From positions 124,001 through 188,000 of the forward strand of contig CAVTTR010000003.1 of the NCBI GenBank assembly GCA_963737745.1: a DNA stretch of 64,000 nt, read 5' to 3'. This document shows positions 1 to 8,587 of this stretch, one piece after another. The notes under the pieces were generated by a model. It did no database searches. It was not told the DNA's origin and saw nothing but the letters and a program-made list of their open reading frames with translations. A program made the translations under genes and the position numbers. Each line of letters begins with the position of its first letter. The first letter of the stretch is position 1. Source of the DNA: Bog-473 sp963737745 (GTDB lineage Bacteria; Actinomycetota; Acidimicrobiia; Acidimicrobiales; RAAP-2).

Positions 1-3
1 CCC

Positions 4-897
4 ATGACGGCACTGGCCCACCCTTTCGACTGGCACCTCGACATCTTCTGGATAGTGGCCATACCCGCCCTCGTGCTGGGGTATGTCCTCGCCACTCGAA
101 CCGAGGAGAACCGGCCGACGCGCCATCAGCGACAATGCTTCACTCTGGGCGTGGTGGCACTGGTGGTGGCCTTCATGTGGCCGCTGGCGGACTTGGCGGC
201 GCGCTGGTCACTCCTCGCCCTCGTGGCGCAACGGCTTCTTCTGGTGTTGGCCGTGCCCCCTCTCCTCGTCGCCGGGACACCGAGGCCAATCATCGGGAGG
301 CTCACTCGGCCCGCTGCCGTCGACGCCGTGCTGCGCCTCGCCGTCAAGCCCATCCCCGCCGTGCTCTTCGTCACCGTGGTCGCCGTGGGAACCTTGACCA
401 CCGGACTGATCAGCCTGGCTGCCCGCTCCGACGTCGCACGCGACGTCATGCAGCTCGTCGTGCTGCTCTCGGGTTTTGTCCTGTGGGCCCCGGTACTCAG
501 CGAATTGCCCGGAGTGAAGCCACTTTCGGCCGTCGGCCGCGGCGCATACCTGATCGTGCAGTCGATCGTGCCGAGCTTTCTCTCCGTGGTGTGGATCTTC
601 GCCCGCCGACCCCTGTACCCCTCCTACGACCACCATGCATCGGTGCTCGGTATGTCACCCCTTCTCGATCAGCAACTGGCCGGATTCCTGGCCAAGCTCT
701 GCACCATCGCAGTGCTGTGGACCGTCGCCTTCTTTGTCATGACGCGCCCGCACGCGGCTACCGGGATTGAAGAAGATCGTGAGCCCTTGCTCTGGTCGGA
801 CGTGGAACGAGAAATTCGAGCGCGCCGACCGGCGCGAACTGCGTGGACACCGCTTCCCAGGGCCTCCGGCCAACACTCCGCCTGTCGATCCGCCTAG
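4..897 (+). CDS. ctaG: CtaG-like cytochrome c oxidase assembly membrane protein
   Basis: A 297-residue polytopic membrane protein of the CtaG family linked to caa3-type cytochrome c oxidase assembly in Gram-positive bacteria. The N-terminus carries the His-Pro-Phe-Asp-Trp-His stretch usual for the family (residues 6-11), followed by about seven hydrophobic segments; the tail from about residue 255 is charged and cytoplasmic in character. An internal Tyr-Asp-His-His group near residue 208 lies in the region where the family has conserved His residues. The ATG at position 4 is close to the window edge, so upstream operon partners cannot be seen; no oxidase subunit follows it. The role in oxidase maturation is from family knowledge; membership is judged from overall sequence pattern. 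Confidence 0.75.
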   Translation: MTALAHPFDWHLDIFWIVAIPALVLGYVLATRTEENRPTRHQRQCFTLGVVALVVAFMWPLADLAARWSLLALVAQRLLLVLAVPPLLVAGTPRPIIGRLTRPAAVDAVLRLAVKPIPAVLFVTVVAVGTLTTGLISLAARSDVARDVMQLVVLLSGFVLWAPVLSELPGVKPLSAVGRGAYLIVQSIVPSFLSVVWIFARRPLYPSYDHHASVLGMSPLLDQQLAGFLAKLCTIAVLWTVAFFVMTRPHAATGIEEDREPLLWSDVEREIRARRPARTAWTPLPRASGQHSACRSA

Positions 898-941
898 GTA
901 ACCCGCGAGAGCAACCTCTCGGCTTTCGGCGGGCTCGACGG

Positions 942-1268
942 TCAGGCCAGTGTCGCTCCTCTGAGTTCGTCGAGGGACAACTCGCCGGTTTGGTTGCCAC
1001 CACATTGCGGGCATTGCTCGACATGGCGCCAGGAACGGAGGAGGCGTGACCCTTCAGGATTCAAAAGCACCACGAAGGATTCGGAGATCGGATCGATCTC
1101 CAATCCAAAGTACGCACGCCAGGCGGTGGTCGCCGCGTGGGCGTCCAGCGACAATCCCTTGAGGATTCGCCGGAAGCGAAGCCTCTCCGTGTCGAAGATC
1201 CAAGTGCTATGACAGGACTCCAGCACAAACAGCGTGTCATCTCCCGAATGGTCCACCCTCTTGATCAT
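942..1268 (-). CDS. small conserved hypothetical protein with C-terminal Cys pair
   Basis: A 108-residue soluble protein, convergent with the ctaG-like gene. It reads as one compact domain with a Leu-Glu-Ser-Cys-His-Ser-Thr-Trp motif near residue 17, a Trp-Arg-Ala-Tyr-Phe-Gly-Leu segment near residue 50 and a Cys-Pro-Gln-Cys pair near residue 86 that resembles half of a zinc ribbon. The frame shows normal GC-rich coding bias and starts at an ATG. I recall similar short uncharacterised proteins in actinobacteria but cannot name a family. A metal or nucleic-acid binding role is only a guess from the Cys pair. Confidence 0.55.
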   Translation of the reverse strand: MIKRVDHSGDDTLFVLESCHSTWIFDTERLRFRRILKGLSLDAHAATTAWRAYFGLEIDPISESFVVLLNPEGSRLLRSWRHVEQCPQCGGNQTGELSLDELRGATLA

Positions 1269-1354
1269 GCCGGATCCATTACCAAAACATGGCGCGGAAC
1301 AACCTCATATTCGTTGCGAATTCGTGACAATCGAGAGGATTGCTGTTCACACGG

Positions 1355-2725
1355 CTATTGCGGACCCGCATCGTGCTTGCGGCCCTCGAGGAGCTCCCGC
1401 TTGGTCGCGAGCTGGCGCAACACCGAGCACAGCACCACCCGGGTGTCGGCCGGGTCGATGACCTCGTCCACCAACCCCCGCTCCGAGGCGGGCCACGGGT
1501 TCAAGAACGCCTCCTCGTATCCCGATTCTCGGTCCGCCCGCTCAGCGGCGTCGATGCCCCGATGAAGGATCTGCACGGCCCCCGAAGCCCCCATGACCGC
1601 AATCTCTGCCGCCGGCCAGGCCAGGCAGATGTCGTTGCCGATCCCGCGCGAGTCCATCACGATGTACGCCCCTCCGAACGCCTTGCGCAATATGAGGCAG
1701 ATCCGGGGCACAGTCGCCTGGGCGTAGGCAAAGGCGAGCTCGGCCCCGTGACGGATCATGCCCCGCCATTCGAGGTCCTTGCCAGGCAAAAAACCGGGTG
1801 TGTCTACCAGGCTCACGATGGGCAAGTTGAACGAGTCGCAAAACCGGACGAAGCGCGCTGCTTTTTGGGAAGCCGCTATATCGAGCGTGCCGGCGAGGAT
1901 TCGGGGCTGGTTTGCCACGATCCCCACCGCCAGACCGCCGATATGACAGAGACCAGTGACAATCTGCCCGGCCCAACGGGGCCATAGCTCCATGAACTCC
2001 CCCTCGTCGACGACGGCGCGGGCCACGTCCCGCACGTCGTAGGTGGCGGCCTTGCGCTCGGGGATGAGGTCACGCAGTTCGGGGGTAGAACGAAGCACGG
2101 GGTCCGAGGTGGGCCACACAGGGGGGATCTCGTCGGCGTGCGACGGCAGATGGTCCAACAATGCGGACAAGGCGCCCTCGACATCGTCGGTCTCCACCGC
2201 GCAGACGCCGCTCGACCTGGCATGCGTCGTCACCCCGCCCAGCTCGCGCAATCCGACCTCGACGCCCGTGAATTCCGCCACCATCTGCGGCCCCGAGACG
2301 AAAGCCACGGCCTCCGAGTTCATCACGACCAGGTCAGCCAGCCCCAGCAGGAGAGCGGGTCCAGAGACAACAGGGCCGGTCGCCGCCATGAGTACCGGCA
2401 CGTTTCCGCTGCAGGCCGCAATGGCGGCTGCCGCTTTGCCCCAACCGTGGAGCGCCGCCACGCCATCGAGCACATCTGCCCCGCTGGAGGCCACGATGAA
2501 GACCAAGGGGATGCGAAGCCGGCGCGCCAGATCGGCCGATTCGGCCAGGCGCAGCCCGTCAGCGTAGGTGAGAGCGCCCCGCCTCTCGAGTGAATATGAG
2601 CGGGCGATGACCACGTCGCGGCCGGCCATCCGGCCGATTCCCGAATTGACGGTGCCCGTTATGCCCTTGCCGATACCGATGCGATCGGCCACACGTCCAT
2701 TCACTGCGGGCGAATTTAGACACAA
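1355..2725 (-). CDS. acyl-CoA carboxylase carboxyltransferase (beta) subunit
   Basis: A 456-residue carboxyltransferase of the PccB/AccD family, which moves carboxybiotin CO2 onto acetyl-, propionyl- or a related acyl-CoA. Two crotonase-fold halves are visible: the first with a Gly-Pro-Val-Val-Ser-Gly-Pro segment near residue 118, the second with Asp-Thr-Pro-Gly-Phe-Leu-Pro-Gly near residue 312 and a Lys-Ala-Phe-Gly-Gly-Ala-Tyr motif near residue 350, both typical of the acyl-CoA binding half. It is shorter than the usual 510-530 residues, mainly because the N-terminal part before the first crotonase core is missing or reduced. No biotin carboxylase or biotin carrier gene lies nearby, so its partner is elsewhere. 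The substrate cannot be told from sequence. moaC lies upstream on the same strand after a 51-base gap. Confidence 0.8.
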   Translation of the reverse strand: MCLNSPAVNGRVADRIGIGKGITGTVNSGIGRMAGRDVVIARSYSLERRGALTYADGLRLAESADLARRLRIPLVFIVASSGADVLDGVAALHGWGKAAAAIAACSGNVPVLMAATGPVVSGPALLLGLADLVVMNSEAVAFVSGPQMVAEFTGVEVGLRELGGVTTHARSSGVCAVETDDVEGALSALLDHLPSHADEIPPVWPTSDPVLRSTPELRDLIPERKAATYDVRDVARAVVDEGEFMELWPRWAGQIVTGLCHIGGLAVGIVANQPRILAGTLDIAASQKAARFVRFCDSFNLPIVSLVDTPGFLPGKDLEWRGMIRHGAELAFAYAQATVPRICLILRKAFGGAYIVMDSRGIGNDICLAWPAAEIAVMGASGAVQILHRGIDAAERADRESGYEEAFLNPWPASERGLVDEVIDPADTRVVLCSVLRQLATKRELLEGRKHDAGPQ

Positions 2726-2776
2726 CGGCGGATGGGCACCGCCGGACTCGATCTTCCGAGAGAGATCCGCAGAGGA

Positions 2777-3265
2777 CTACGGGCGGGCCTGAGCCCGGCG
2801 CCAGGGCCCCGAGCGACCGCCAGACTTCTCCCACAGAGCGACGTGATCGATGGTCATAGTGCGATCGGAGGACTTGCACATGTCGTAGACGGTCAATGCC
2901 GCGGTCGTACAGGCCATCATCGCTTCCATTTCGACGCCGGTGCGGTCCACCGTCTCAACCTGCGCCTCCACCTCGACGAAGTCGTCCCCGATGGAGAAGT
3001 TGATGGCTATTGATCCCACCAGGACCAGCTGGCACATGGGGATGAGCTCGGCCGTGCGCTTCGCCGCCTGAATTCCAGCAATGCGGGCTGCGGCAAGCAC
3101 GTCCCCCTTGGTGATGGCGTTGTTGGCCACCAATGTGGTCGTCTCGGGCGCCATCGAGACCCGGCAGCGGGCGAGGGCCCGGCGATGGGTGGGCTCCCGT
3201 GGAGTGACGTCGGTCATACGAGCACCGCCAAGCGGATCGAGATGGGCCAGGCTGCGATCGGACAC
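2777..3265 (-). CDS. moaC: cyclic pyranopterin monophosphate synthase MoaC, active-site His replaced
   Basis: A 162-residue MoaC, the second step of molybdenum cofactor synthesis, turning the MoaA product into cyclic pyranopterin monophosphate. The family core is clear: Thr-Lys-Gly-Asp-Val near residue 53, Ala-Arg-Ile-Ala-Gly-Ile-Gln-Ala-Ala-Lys-Arg-Thr near residue 61, Gly-Val-Glu-Met-Glu-Ala near residue 109 and Tyr-Asp-Met-Cys-Lys near residue 125. The usual Leu-Cys-His-Pro-Leu loop reads Met-Cys-Gln-Leu-Val, so the His equivalent to E. coli His77 is Gln. The other catalytic Lys, Glu and Asp are kept. The start is a GTG. No other mo-cofactor gene is in the window. It lies divergent from the FmdB-like gene. 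Confidence 0.85.
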   Translation of the reverse strand: MSDRSLAHLDPLGGARMTDVTPREPTHRRALARCRVSMAPETTTLVANNAITKGDVLAAARIAGIQAAKRTAELIPMCQLVLVGSIAINFSIGDDFVEVEAQVETVDRTGVEMEAMMACTTAALTVYDMCKSSDRTMTIDHVALWEKSGGRSGPWRRAQARP

Positions 3266-3390
3266 GGATCACTAGTGTACGACCTCCGCACCCAGGGTGT
3301 CACCAACCCTGGCGCAATTGGCCTCGTCCGGGCGCTGAGTCGGGTAGAGTTGGCAGTCACAAGCAGCGAGTGCCAATCCAAGGAGTTTCA

Positions 3391-3804
3391 ATGCCGACCT
3401 ATGAGTACGCCTGTAAGGCGTGTGGGCACCGGCTGGAGGCCGTCCAAAAATTCACCGACGATGCCCTGACGGAGTGCCCGGAATGTGGCGGAGCCCTTCG
3501 CAAGGTCTTCGGTGCGCCCGGCATCGTTCTCAAAGGCAGTGGTTTCTACAAGACCGACACCCGGGCCGCGGACAAGCGATCTAGCTCTTCTTCCGATAAG
3601 TCCTCTTCGAACGGTGCCGGGTCTGGATCAGGGTCGGGGTCCGATTCCAAATCCGACACCGGCGCCAGCACGACGAAGGATGCAGGGTCAGACGCTGGCT
3701 CGAAGTCGGGGTCGGGGTCGGGGTCGGATGGTTCGTCCAGCTCGGGGGGCAGCAGCGACAAGCCGGCCAAGGAGTCCAAGCCAGCGGCATCGACCGCTTC
3801 GTAG
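3391..3804 (+). CDS. FmdB-family zinc ribbon protein with Ser/Gly-rich tail
   Basis: A 137-residue protein whose first 55 residues form an FmdB-type zinc ribbon: Met-Pro-Thr-Tyr-Glu-Tyr at the start, then Cys-Lys-Ala-Cys and Cys-Pro-Glu-Cys pairs, closing with the Gly-Ser-Gly-Phe-Tyr-Lys-Thr-Asp motif that marks the family. From residue 56 on it is low-complexity Ser, Gly, Asp and Lys, a tail common in actinobacterial members and probably disordered. The ATG at 3391 is chosen because the conserved domain begins there and an AAGGAG stands six bases before it; the in-frame GTG at 3370 lies upstream of that site. FmdB proteins are called putative regulators, but their role is not established. 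Confidence 0.85.
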   Translation: MPTYEYACKACGHRLEAVQKFTDDALTECPECGGALRKVFGAPGIVLKGSGFYKTDTRAADKRSSSSSDKSSSNGAGSGSGSGSDSKSDTGASTTKDAGSDAGSKSGSGSGSDGSSSSGGSSDKPAKESKPAASTAS

Positions 3805-3849
3805 CGTCGAATCGTGCCTTCGGGCTCCCCCGGGGGCTCTGCGGACGTT

Positions 3850-3891
3850 GTGCCAGCCGGCGTGAGGCGAGAGCCGCCGGCACTTGTTTTT
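3850..3891 (+). terminator. probable intrinsic terminator of the FmdB-like gene
   Basis: About 46 bases after the stop codon the sequence forms an imperfect GC-rich hairpin (left arm around GTGCC..CCGGCG, right arm CGCCGGCAC) followed directly by TTGTTTTT. The stem has a small bulge. Position and U-rich tail fit a Rho-independent terminator; the call is by eye. Confidence 0.5.
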
Positions 3892-4085
3892 GCAATAACC
3901 ACCCGCACCGTATCGTTTCTGGCGAGTGGGGGTGGAGGAGCCAAGTCCAAGAATTAACCTAACCGAACCGTTCGGTACGCTTTCTCAAAAACAACCTTCC
4001 GGCCCTTCCGGTTCCGTCCGGTCCGTCCTAGCCGCACCCGCCGTGGCAGGACTGGGTGATCGCAACGCCGATGCCGTAAGAAGCG

Positions 4086-5456
4086 TCAGTCGCCGCTGAG
4101 CTGCATGTCCGCTATGGCCAACGTCTGACCGGCCGCGGCGCCGGGGAGCCACCGCAGGTCGTCCCCGATGGCGACAATTGACTGCAACATCCGCTGCAGG
4201 GTTGAAGCCACGGTGACCTCTCGCACGGGCTCGGCCAGGGCACCCCCACGGATGAGGAGTCCTTCGGCGCCTACCGAGAAGTCTCCACTCACCGTGTTGA
4301 CGCCCGAGTGGATGCCTGTAACCGACTGGACGTAGAGCCCTTCGCCTACCTCAGCCAGGATGTCCGTGGCGCTCTTGGTACCCGGCGAAAGGACAAGGGC
4401 CCGGCAGCCGGCGGACGGGGTCCCGGCGAAGCCACCCCGCACGGCCGATCCGGTCGACTGGGTCTGAGCCCGGCGCGCCGACACGGTGTCGTAGACGAAC
4501 ATGCGGAGCATCCCGTCGGAAATCAGGATGTTGCGGCGGCAGGCCAAGCCCTCGCCGTCATACGCGGCGGCGCTGAAGGCCCGGCTATCGGTCGGGTCAT
4601 CGGTCAAGGTCACCGAGGCTCCTGCCACCGACTCGCCGATCCGGCCGGCGAAGAACGAGCGACCCTTGACCACGGCCTCGCCCGACAGCGCCGACGCCAC
4701 CACGGAAAGCAGGGTCGAGACAACGCGCGGGTCGAAGACGACCGTGAACCGGCCGGATTTGGCCTTCTGAGCCCCCAATAACCGGGTCGAGCGGAGTACG
4801 GCGTCGGCCATCGCCTCTTCGGGATCGAGCGCCGTCGGCCCCCGGCCTACGCTGAATCCCGTCCCGGTCTGCGAGTCAGCACCCTCGCCGGCGATCGCAT
4901 CCACGGAGAGGAAGGCGCTGGTTCGGCGGGTCGATGAGCGGATTCCGGTGGTCGAAGCCAGGGCGACCTCGACCCGGGAGTCGGAATAGTCGGCCGAAGA
5001 GACCTGGCGCACGCGAGGATCAGCGGCACGGGTGGCACGTTCGAGTTCGAGTGCCAGGCCGATCTTTTCGTCCATGGGCGTCGTGAGTACTCGGTCGTCC
5101 CATAGGTCCTGCTCTACTGCGGCCAAGCCGTCGGGGACGGCGAGGACGACGTCGGGGTCGGGGGTGGCATAACGGGCGTTGTCCCGTGCGTCGCGGAGTG
5201 CGGCCTCCACGACGCTCGGGTCGAGGGATCCGGCCCAGGCGAACCCCAATCGGCTGCCTTCTCCGGGCGGGCCCTCGAGCAGGATGCGAATACCCACGCC
5301 CGAGGATTCGGCAGAAGTCAGCGATTCGACCTCCCCGTCGTAGGCGCGGACCTCGTTCTCGGTGCCACGGGTCACGTAGACCTCCATGCCTTCTCCGGAC
5401 TGGGCCTCGGCCACGACGGAGCCAGCCAGTTCCATGAGATCGCTCACCTCGGCCAT
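4086..5456 (-). CDS. pmbA: TldE/PmbA family metalloprotease partner subunit
   Basis: A 456-residue member of the PmbA/TldE group, the non-catalytic partner of TldD in a heterodimeric protease that degrades unfolded peptides and can process microcin or ribosomal peptide precursors. The protein lacks the His-Glu-x-x-x-His motif seen in its neighbour, as expected for TldE, and keeps the family pattern of an N-terminal Glu-rich domain and a C-terminal Gly-Asp-Phe-Ser-Val-Gly-Ala segment near residue 390. The ATG at 5456 was preferred over a longer frame because the conserved domain begins there and it overlaps the tldD stop by one base (TAATG), which implies translational coupling. Confidence 0.85.
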   Translation of the reverse strand: MAEVSDLMELAGSVVAEAQSGEGMEVYVTRGTENEVRAYDGEVESLTSAESSGVGIRILLEGPPGEGSRLGFAWAGSLDPSVVEAALRDARDNARYATPDPDVVLAVPDGLAAVEQDLWDDRVLTTPMDEKIGLALELERATRAADPRVRQVSSADYSDSRVEVALASTTGIRSSTRRTSAFLSVDAIAGEGADSQTGTGFSVGRGPTALDPEEAMADAVLRSTRLLGAQKAKSGRFTVVFDPRVVSTLLSVVASALSGEAVVKGRSFFAGRIGESVAGASVTLTDDPTDSRAFSAAAYDGEGLACRRNILISDGMLRMFVYDTVSARRAQTQSTGSAVRGGFAGTPSAGCRALVLSPGTKSATDILAEVGEGLYVQSVTGIHSGVNTVSGDFSVGAEGLLIRGGALAEPVREVTVASTLQRMLQSIVAIGDDLRWLPGAAAGQTLAIADMQLSGD

Positions 5457-6859
5457 TACGCCGTCCCGCCCAAGGTGACCCCGGTGATCCGCAGCGTGGC
5501 CTGTCCACATCCGACCGGCACGCTCTGGCCGTCCTTGCCGCATGTTCCCGGCGTCATGTCGAAGTCATCGGCCACTGCGTCGATCCGGCGCAGCACCTCG
5601 GGACCGTTTCCGATCAAGTTGGCGTCGCGCAACGGCACCGTGATGTGACCGTCCTCGATGAGATAGGCCTCTGTCGTCCCGAACACGAAATCACCGGTGG
5701 TGGTATTGACCTGACCCCCGCCGAGCTTGGAGACGTAGACGCCGGAGGGCGTCTGGGCCACGATTTCGTCGGCGTTCTCGGTGCCGGCCAACAGATACGT
5801 GTTGGTCATCCGCACCATGGGCAGATGCTGGTAGGACTGGCGACGACCGTTACCCGACGACTTCCTGCCTTCTTGGCGGGCCCGCAACCAATCCCACATG
5901 TAGTCGGTCAGCACGCCGTTCTCGATGAGCACGTTGCGGGCCGGCGCATTGCCCTCGTCGTCCACGGCGAAGTTGCCCCACTCGCCGAGGACCGTGCCGT
6001 CGTCCACCAAAGTCACGAGTGGGCTCGCCACGAGCTGACCCATCTGCCCGGTGTACACCGAGGCGTCCTTGACGATGTGGTCGGCTTCGAGACCGTGGCC
6101 GCACGCTTCATGAAAGAGGATGCCCCCGCTTCCGCCAGCGAGGACGATGGGTACCTCGCCTGAGGGAGCGGGGCGGGCGGACAACTTGGCCACGGCGCGG
6201 TTCGCCGCTGTCCGAGCGATGTCTTCGACCTGGTAACGCTCGAAGATCTCGAAGCCCTCGGTGCGGGCCAGCGATTCGTAGCCGGTCTGCATCCCGGTAT
6301 CGCCGTTCGCCACGCAGGTAACGCTGAACCGAGTGCGTATTTGCTCATCCTCGGCCCAGAGCCCGTCCGAGTTGGCGACCAGGATCCGCCGGTGGCCGTC
6401 GCCACATCCGACCTGGACCTGGCTGATGGAGCCACCCGCTGCCCGTGCCGCCTCATCGGCCCGAATCAGAAGATCGAGCTTGGTGGATTTGGGCACCGAA
6501 CCGGGTTCCGTCCGCTCCCCGCGACCGTGGCTGAACGTCGGTCCCGACGGCATGGCCACCGTGTGCACGGTGCCTCGGCCCTCCCGGGCCACCGAAGCCG
6601 CCGCCGCGGCGGCAGCCAGAAGACCCGACTCGCTGAGATCTGAAGTATGGGCGAAACCGGTCGTCTCCCCGATTACCACGCGGATGCCGGCGCCACGGGA
6701 ACGGCCCGAAGACAGCTCTTCGACACGACGATCGTCCAGCATCGCACTCGACGTCATGCTGTCCTCAGCAAACACCTCGGCCAGATCGCCGCCATGCGAA
6801 AGCGCCGCCCCAAGGACGTTTTGGAGAACATCGCGTTCGATCAGAGAGGTGTCGGTCAC
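5456..6859 (-). CDS. tldD: TldD metalloprotease catalytic subunit
   Basis: A 467-residue TldD, the zinc-dependent catalytic half of the TldD/TldE peptidase. The metal-binding motif His-Glu-Ala-Cys-Gly-His is near residue 250, followed by Gly-Leu-Glu-Ala-Asp, and a family-typical Gly-Asp-Phe-Val-Phe-Gly segment sits near residue 395. The open frame extends far upstream through the thioesterase and MFS genes on the other strand, but those codons are antisense; the GTG at 6859 begins the family-like N-terminus and gives the usual length. No strong ribosome binding site is seen before it. It is followed by pmbA with a one-base stop/start overlap. The target peptide is not shown by any neighbouring precursor gene. 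Confidence 0.88.
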   Translation of the reverse strand: MTDTSLIERDVLQNVLGAALSHGGDLAEVFAEDSMTSSAMLDDRRVEELSSGRSRGAGIRVVIGETTGFAHTSDLSESGLLAAAAAAASVAREGRGTVHTVAMPSGPTFSHGRGERTEPGSVPKSTKLDLLIRADEAARAAGGSISQVQVGCGDGHRRILVANSDGLWAEDEQIRTRFSVTCVANGDTGMQTGYESLARTEGFEIFERYQVEDIARTAANRAVAKLSARPAPSGEVPIVLAGGSGGILFHEACGHGLEADHIVKDASVYTGQMGQLVASPLVTLVDDGTVLGEWGNFAVDDEGNAPARNVLIENGVLTDYMWDWLRARQEGRKSSGNGRRQSYQHLPMVRMTNTYLLAGTENADEIVAQTPSGVYVSKLGGGQVNTTTGDFVFGTTEAYLIEDGHITVPLRDANLIGNGPEVLRRIDAVADDFDMTPGTCGKDGQSVPVGCGQATLRITGVTLGGTA

Positions 6860-6950
6860 GAGCGGTATCGTAATCGTCGTGCCCAGTCCCTCCTCCGGCA
6901 GCAGTGCCCCACCCGCTGGACACGGGCCGCATTCGGGCCTCACGGCACAA

Positions 6951-7325
6951 GTGGAGTTGACGGTCGGGCCTGAGGACACGGCGCAGTTCTTCCGTTCGGG
7001 AGACGTCCCTGTGCTGGCGACGCCCCGCCTCATCGCCATGTGCGAGGAGGCGGCCCTGCATGCCACCGACGGACACCTGATGCCCGACCAATCGAGCGTC
7101 GCCACCCGCGTGCAGTTCGACCACCTGGCGCCGGTGGGAATCGGCAAGGTCGTGCTGGCCGAGGCCACGCTGGTCAAGGTCGAGGGCCGCCGCCTGATCT
7201 TCACCGTTTCTGCTGCCCGCCTCGAGCGCGACGGGGGCGGCCTTGTCGGTGCCGGCCGGGTCACGCGGGTGCTGGTCAACGAGGCCACGTTCTTGGCCAA
7301 GGCCGGCGCCACCGGCGAGCCCTGA
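6951..7325 (+). CDS. hot-dog fold thioesterase, FlK-like
   Basis: A protein of about 124 residues resembling the thioesterase group that contains fluoroacetyl-CoA thioesterase FlK. The pattern Gly-Asp-Val-Pro-Val-Leu-Ala-Thr-Pro near residue 18, then a Glu-Glu-Ala-Ala helix and a Gly-x-x-Val-x-Phe-Asp-His-Leu-Ala-Pro strand near residue 50 match that group. It likely hydrolyses a small acyl-CoA or serves as a hot-dog binding domain; the real substrate is unknown. The start is uncertain: GTG at 6951 is the best-placed start codon, and 91 bases separate it from the divergent tldD start. It ends 41 bases before the MFS start. Confidence 0.65.
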   Translation: MELTVGPEDTAQFFRSGDVPVLATPRLIAMCEEAALHATDGHLMPDQSSVATRVQFDHLAPVGIGKVVLAEATLVKVEGRRLIFTVSAARLERDGGGLVGAGRVTRVLVNEATFLAKAGATGEP

Positions 7326-7366
7326 TCGGGGCGCCCTCGCCCGCCGAGCCTGTCTCGACCACGTTC

Positions 7367-8587
7367 GTGCCGGGGCTGGGGCCAGTGGTGGCCGCTTTCA
7401 TCACCTTCGGCCTCTTCTGGGGGAGCTGGGCTGTCATGGTGTTCAACCTCCAGCGCACGTTCGGCGTCTCCGATGCCGAGCTCGGTCTGGTGCTGGCGCT
7501 TGCGATCTCGCTCGCCGGCGCCACCAGTGCGGTCATGGCCCACCTCGCCCATCGCGTCGGTGCCCGTCGATTGCTGTGGACCGCTTTGTTGGCCTGGTCG
7601 GGATTCCTCCTCGTGACGAGCGTGGTCCATCAAAAGTGGTTGTTCGTCGGCGCATTGGTCCTGGTCGAGATCGCTGGAGGCTGCATCGACACGGCGATGA
7701 ACGCCGAAGTGTCCCACCGCTTGATGGGAGACCCCGTGGCGCTCCTTCGATTCCACGCCCTCTTCAACGGCGGCGCCATCATGGGCGCGGCGTCGGCCGG
7801 GATCGTCCTGCACGCCGGGGTCTCGTGGCGCTGGATCTGGCCGGGCGTGGCGATGGTGGCGCTGGCCGTGGGACTCTGGACGCTCTTCACCCCCCATCCG
7901 GCGCCGGCCGCAGGCTCGATGACCGTTGGACCAACGGCCCCTGCCGGCTCAGCCGTCGGATGGCGCGCCAGCACCAATCCGCTCCGGCGCATTCGCCGCG
8001 ACGGTCTCTTGCTCCTCTTGGCCATCTTCGCCTTGGCCGAGGTGACCGAAGGGGGGGTCGATACGTGGGGCGTCCTGTACTTGCGTAACCACCTGGCCGC
8101 AGGCGTCCTCCTGGGCGCCGGTGCCTACGTGACGGGGCAGGTGGTCGCGGCCACCACTCGTGCGGTGGGAAGCACGGTGGTCGGCCGCCTCTCGGCCCGC
8201 CACGCCCTCTTTGTCGGCGGCTGCATCGCCGGTGGGGGAATTCTTCTCGAGTCGCTCTCGCCGCTCTCGGGCCTCGCTGCGCTCGGGCTGGCGCTCGGAG
8301 CCGGCGGAGCATCGCTGTTCTGGCCCCTGGTCATGAGCAACGTGAGCCAACTGTCCAGTCAGGTCGTCAGCTCTGTCGGGACCTTCACTGCCGCGGGCTA
8401 CATCGGATGGGTTGGGGGCGCCCCTCTTGTCGGCTGGATTTCGCAGGCGTACGGCCCTCAGCACGGACTGCAGGTGCTGGCTCTGGCCGCACTGGGCGTG
8501 GCTGTGGTTTCCTTCGTGCGGACCGAACGAGGCGCAAACGCAGCCCCTGGGCCGACCCGGCGGGCTAGCGTGGTGCGAGAGCCATGA
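7367..8587 (+). CDS. MFS transporter
   Basis: About 406 residues with twelve hydrophobic segments typical of the major facilitator superfamily. The protein is close in pattern to small sugar-type or FucP-like actinobacterial MFS carriers with a Gly-Gly-Cys-Ile-Asp-Thr-Ala-Met-Asn segment near residue 105, which that group keeps. The start is uncertain; GTG at 7367 precedes the first membrane segment. The stop overlaps the dxs ATG (ATGA at 8584), so transporter and dxs are probably cotranslated. No substrate can be assigned. Confidence 0.75.
   Translation: MPGLGPVVAAFITFGLFWGSWAVMVFNLQRTFGVSDAELGLVLALAISLAGATSAVMAHLAHRVGARRLLWTALLAWSGFLLVTSVVHQKWLFVGALVLVEIAGGCIDTAMNAEVSHRLMGDPVALLRFHALFNGGAIMGAASAGIVLHAGVSWRWIWPGVAMVALAVGLWTLFTPHPAPAAGSMTVGPTAPAGSAVGWRASTNPLRRIRRDGLLLLLAIFALAEVTEGGVDTWGVLYLRNHLAAGVLLGAGAYVTGQVVAATTRAVGSTVVGRLSARHALFVGGCIAGGGILLESLSPLSGLAALGLALGAGGASLFWPLVMSNVSQLSSQVVSSVGTFTAAGYIGWVGGAPLVGWISQAYGPQHGLQVLALAALGVAVVSFVRTERGANAAPGPTRRASVVREP

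Noticed and set aside
6860..7897. N-terminal extension of tldD of more than 300 codons
   Set aside because: It is antisense to the thioesterase and MFS genes, is Arg/Pro-rich without domains, and the family-length protein starts at GTG 6859.
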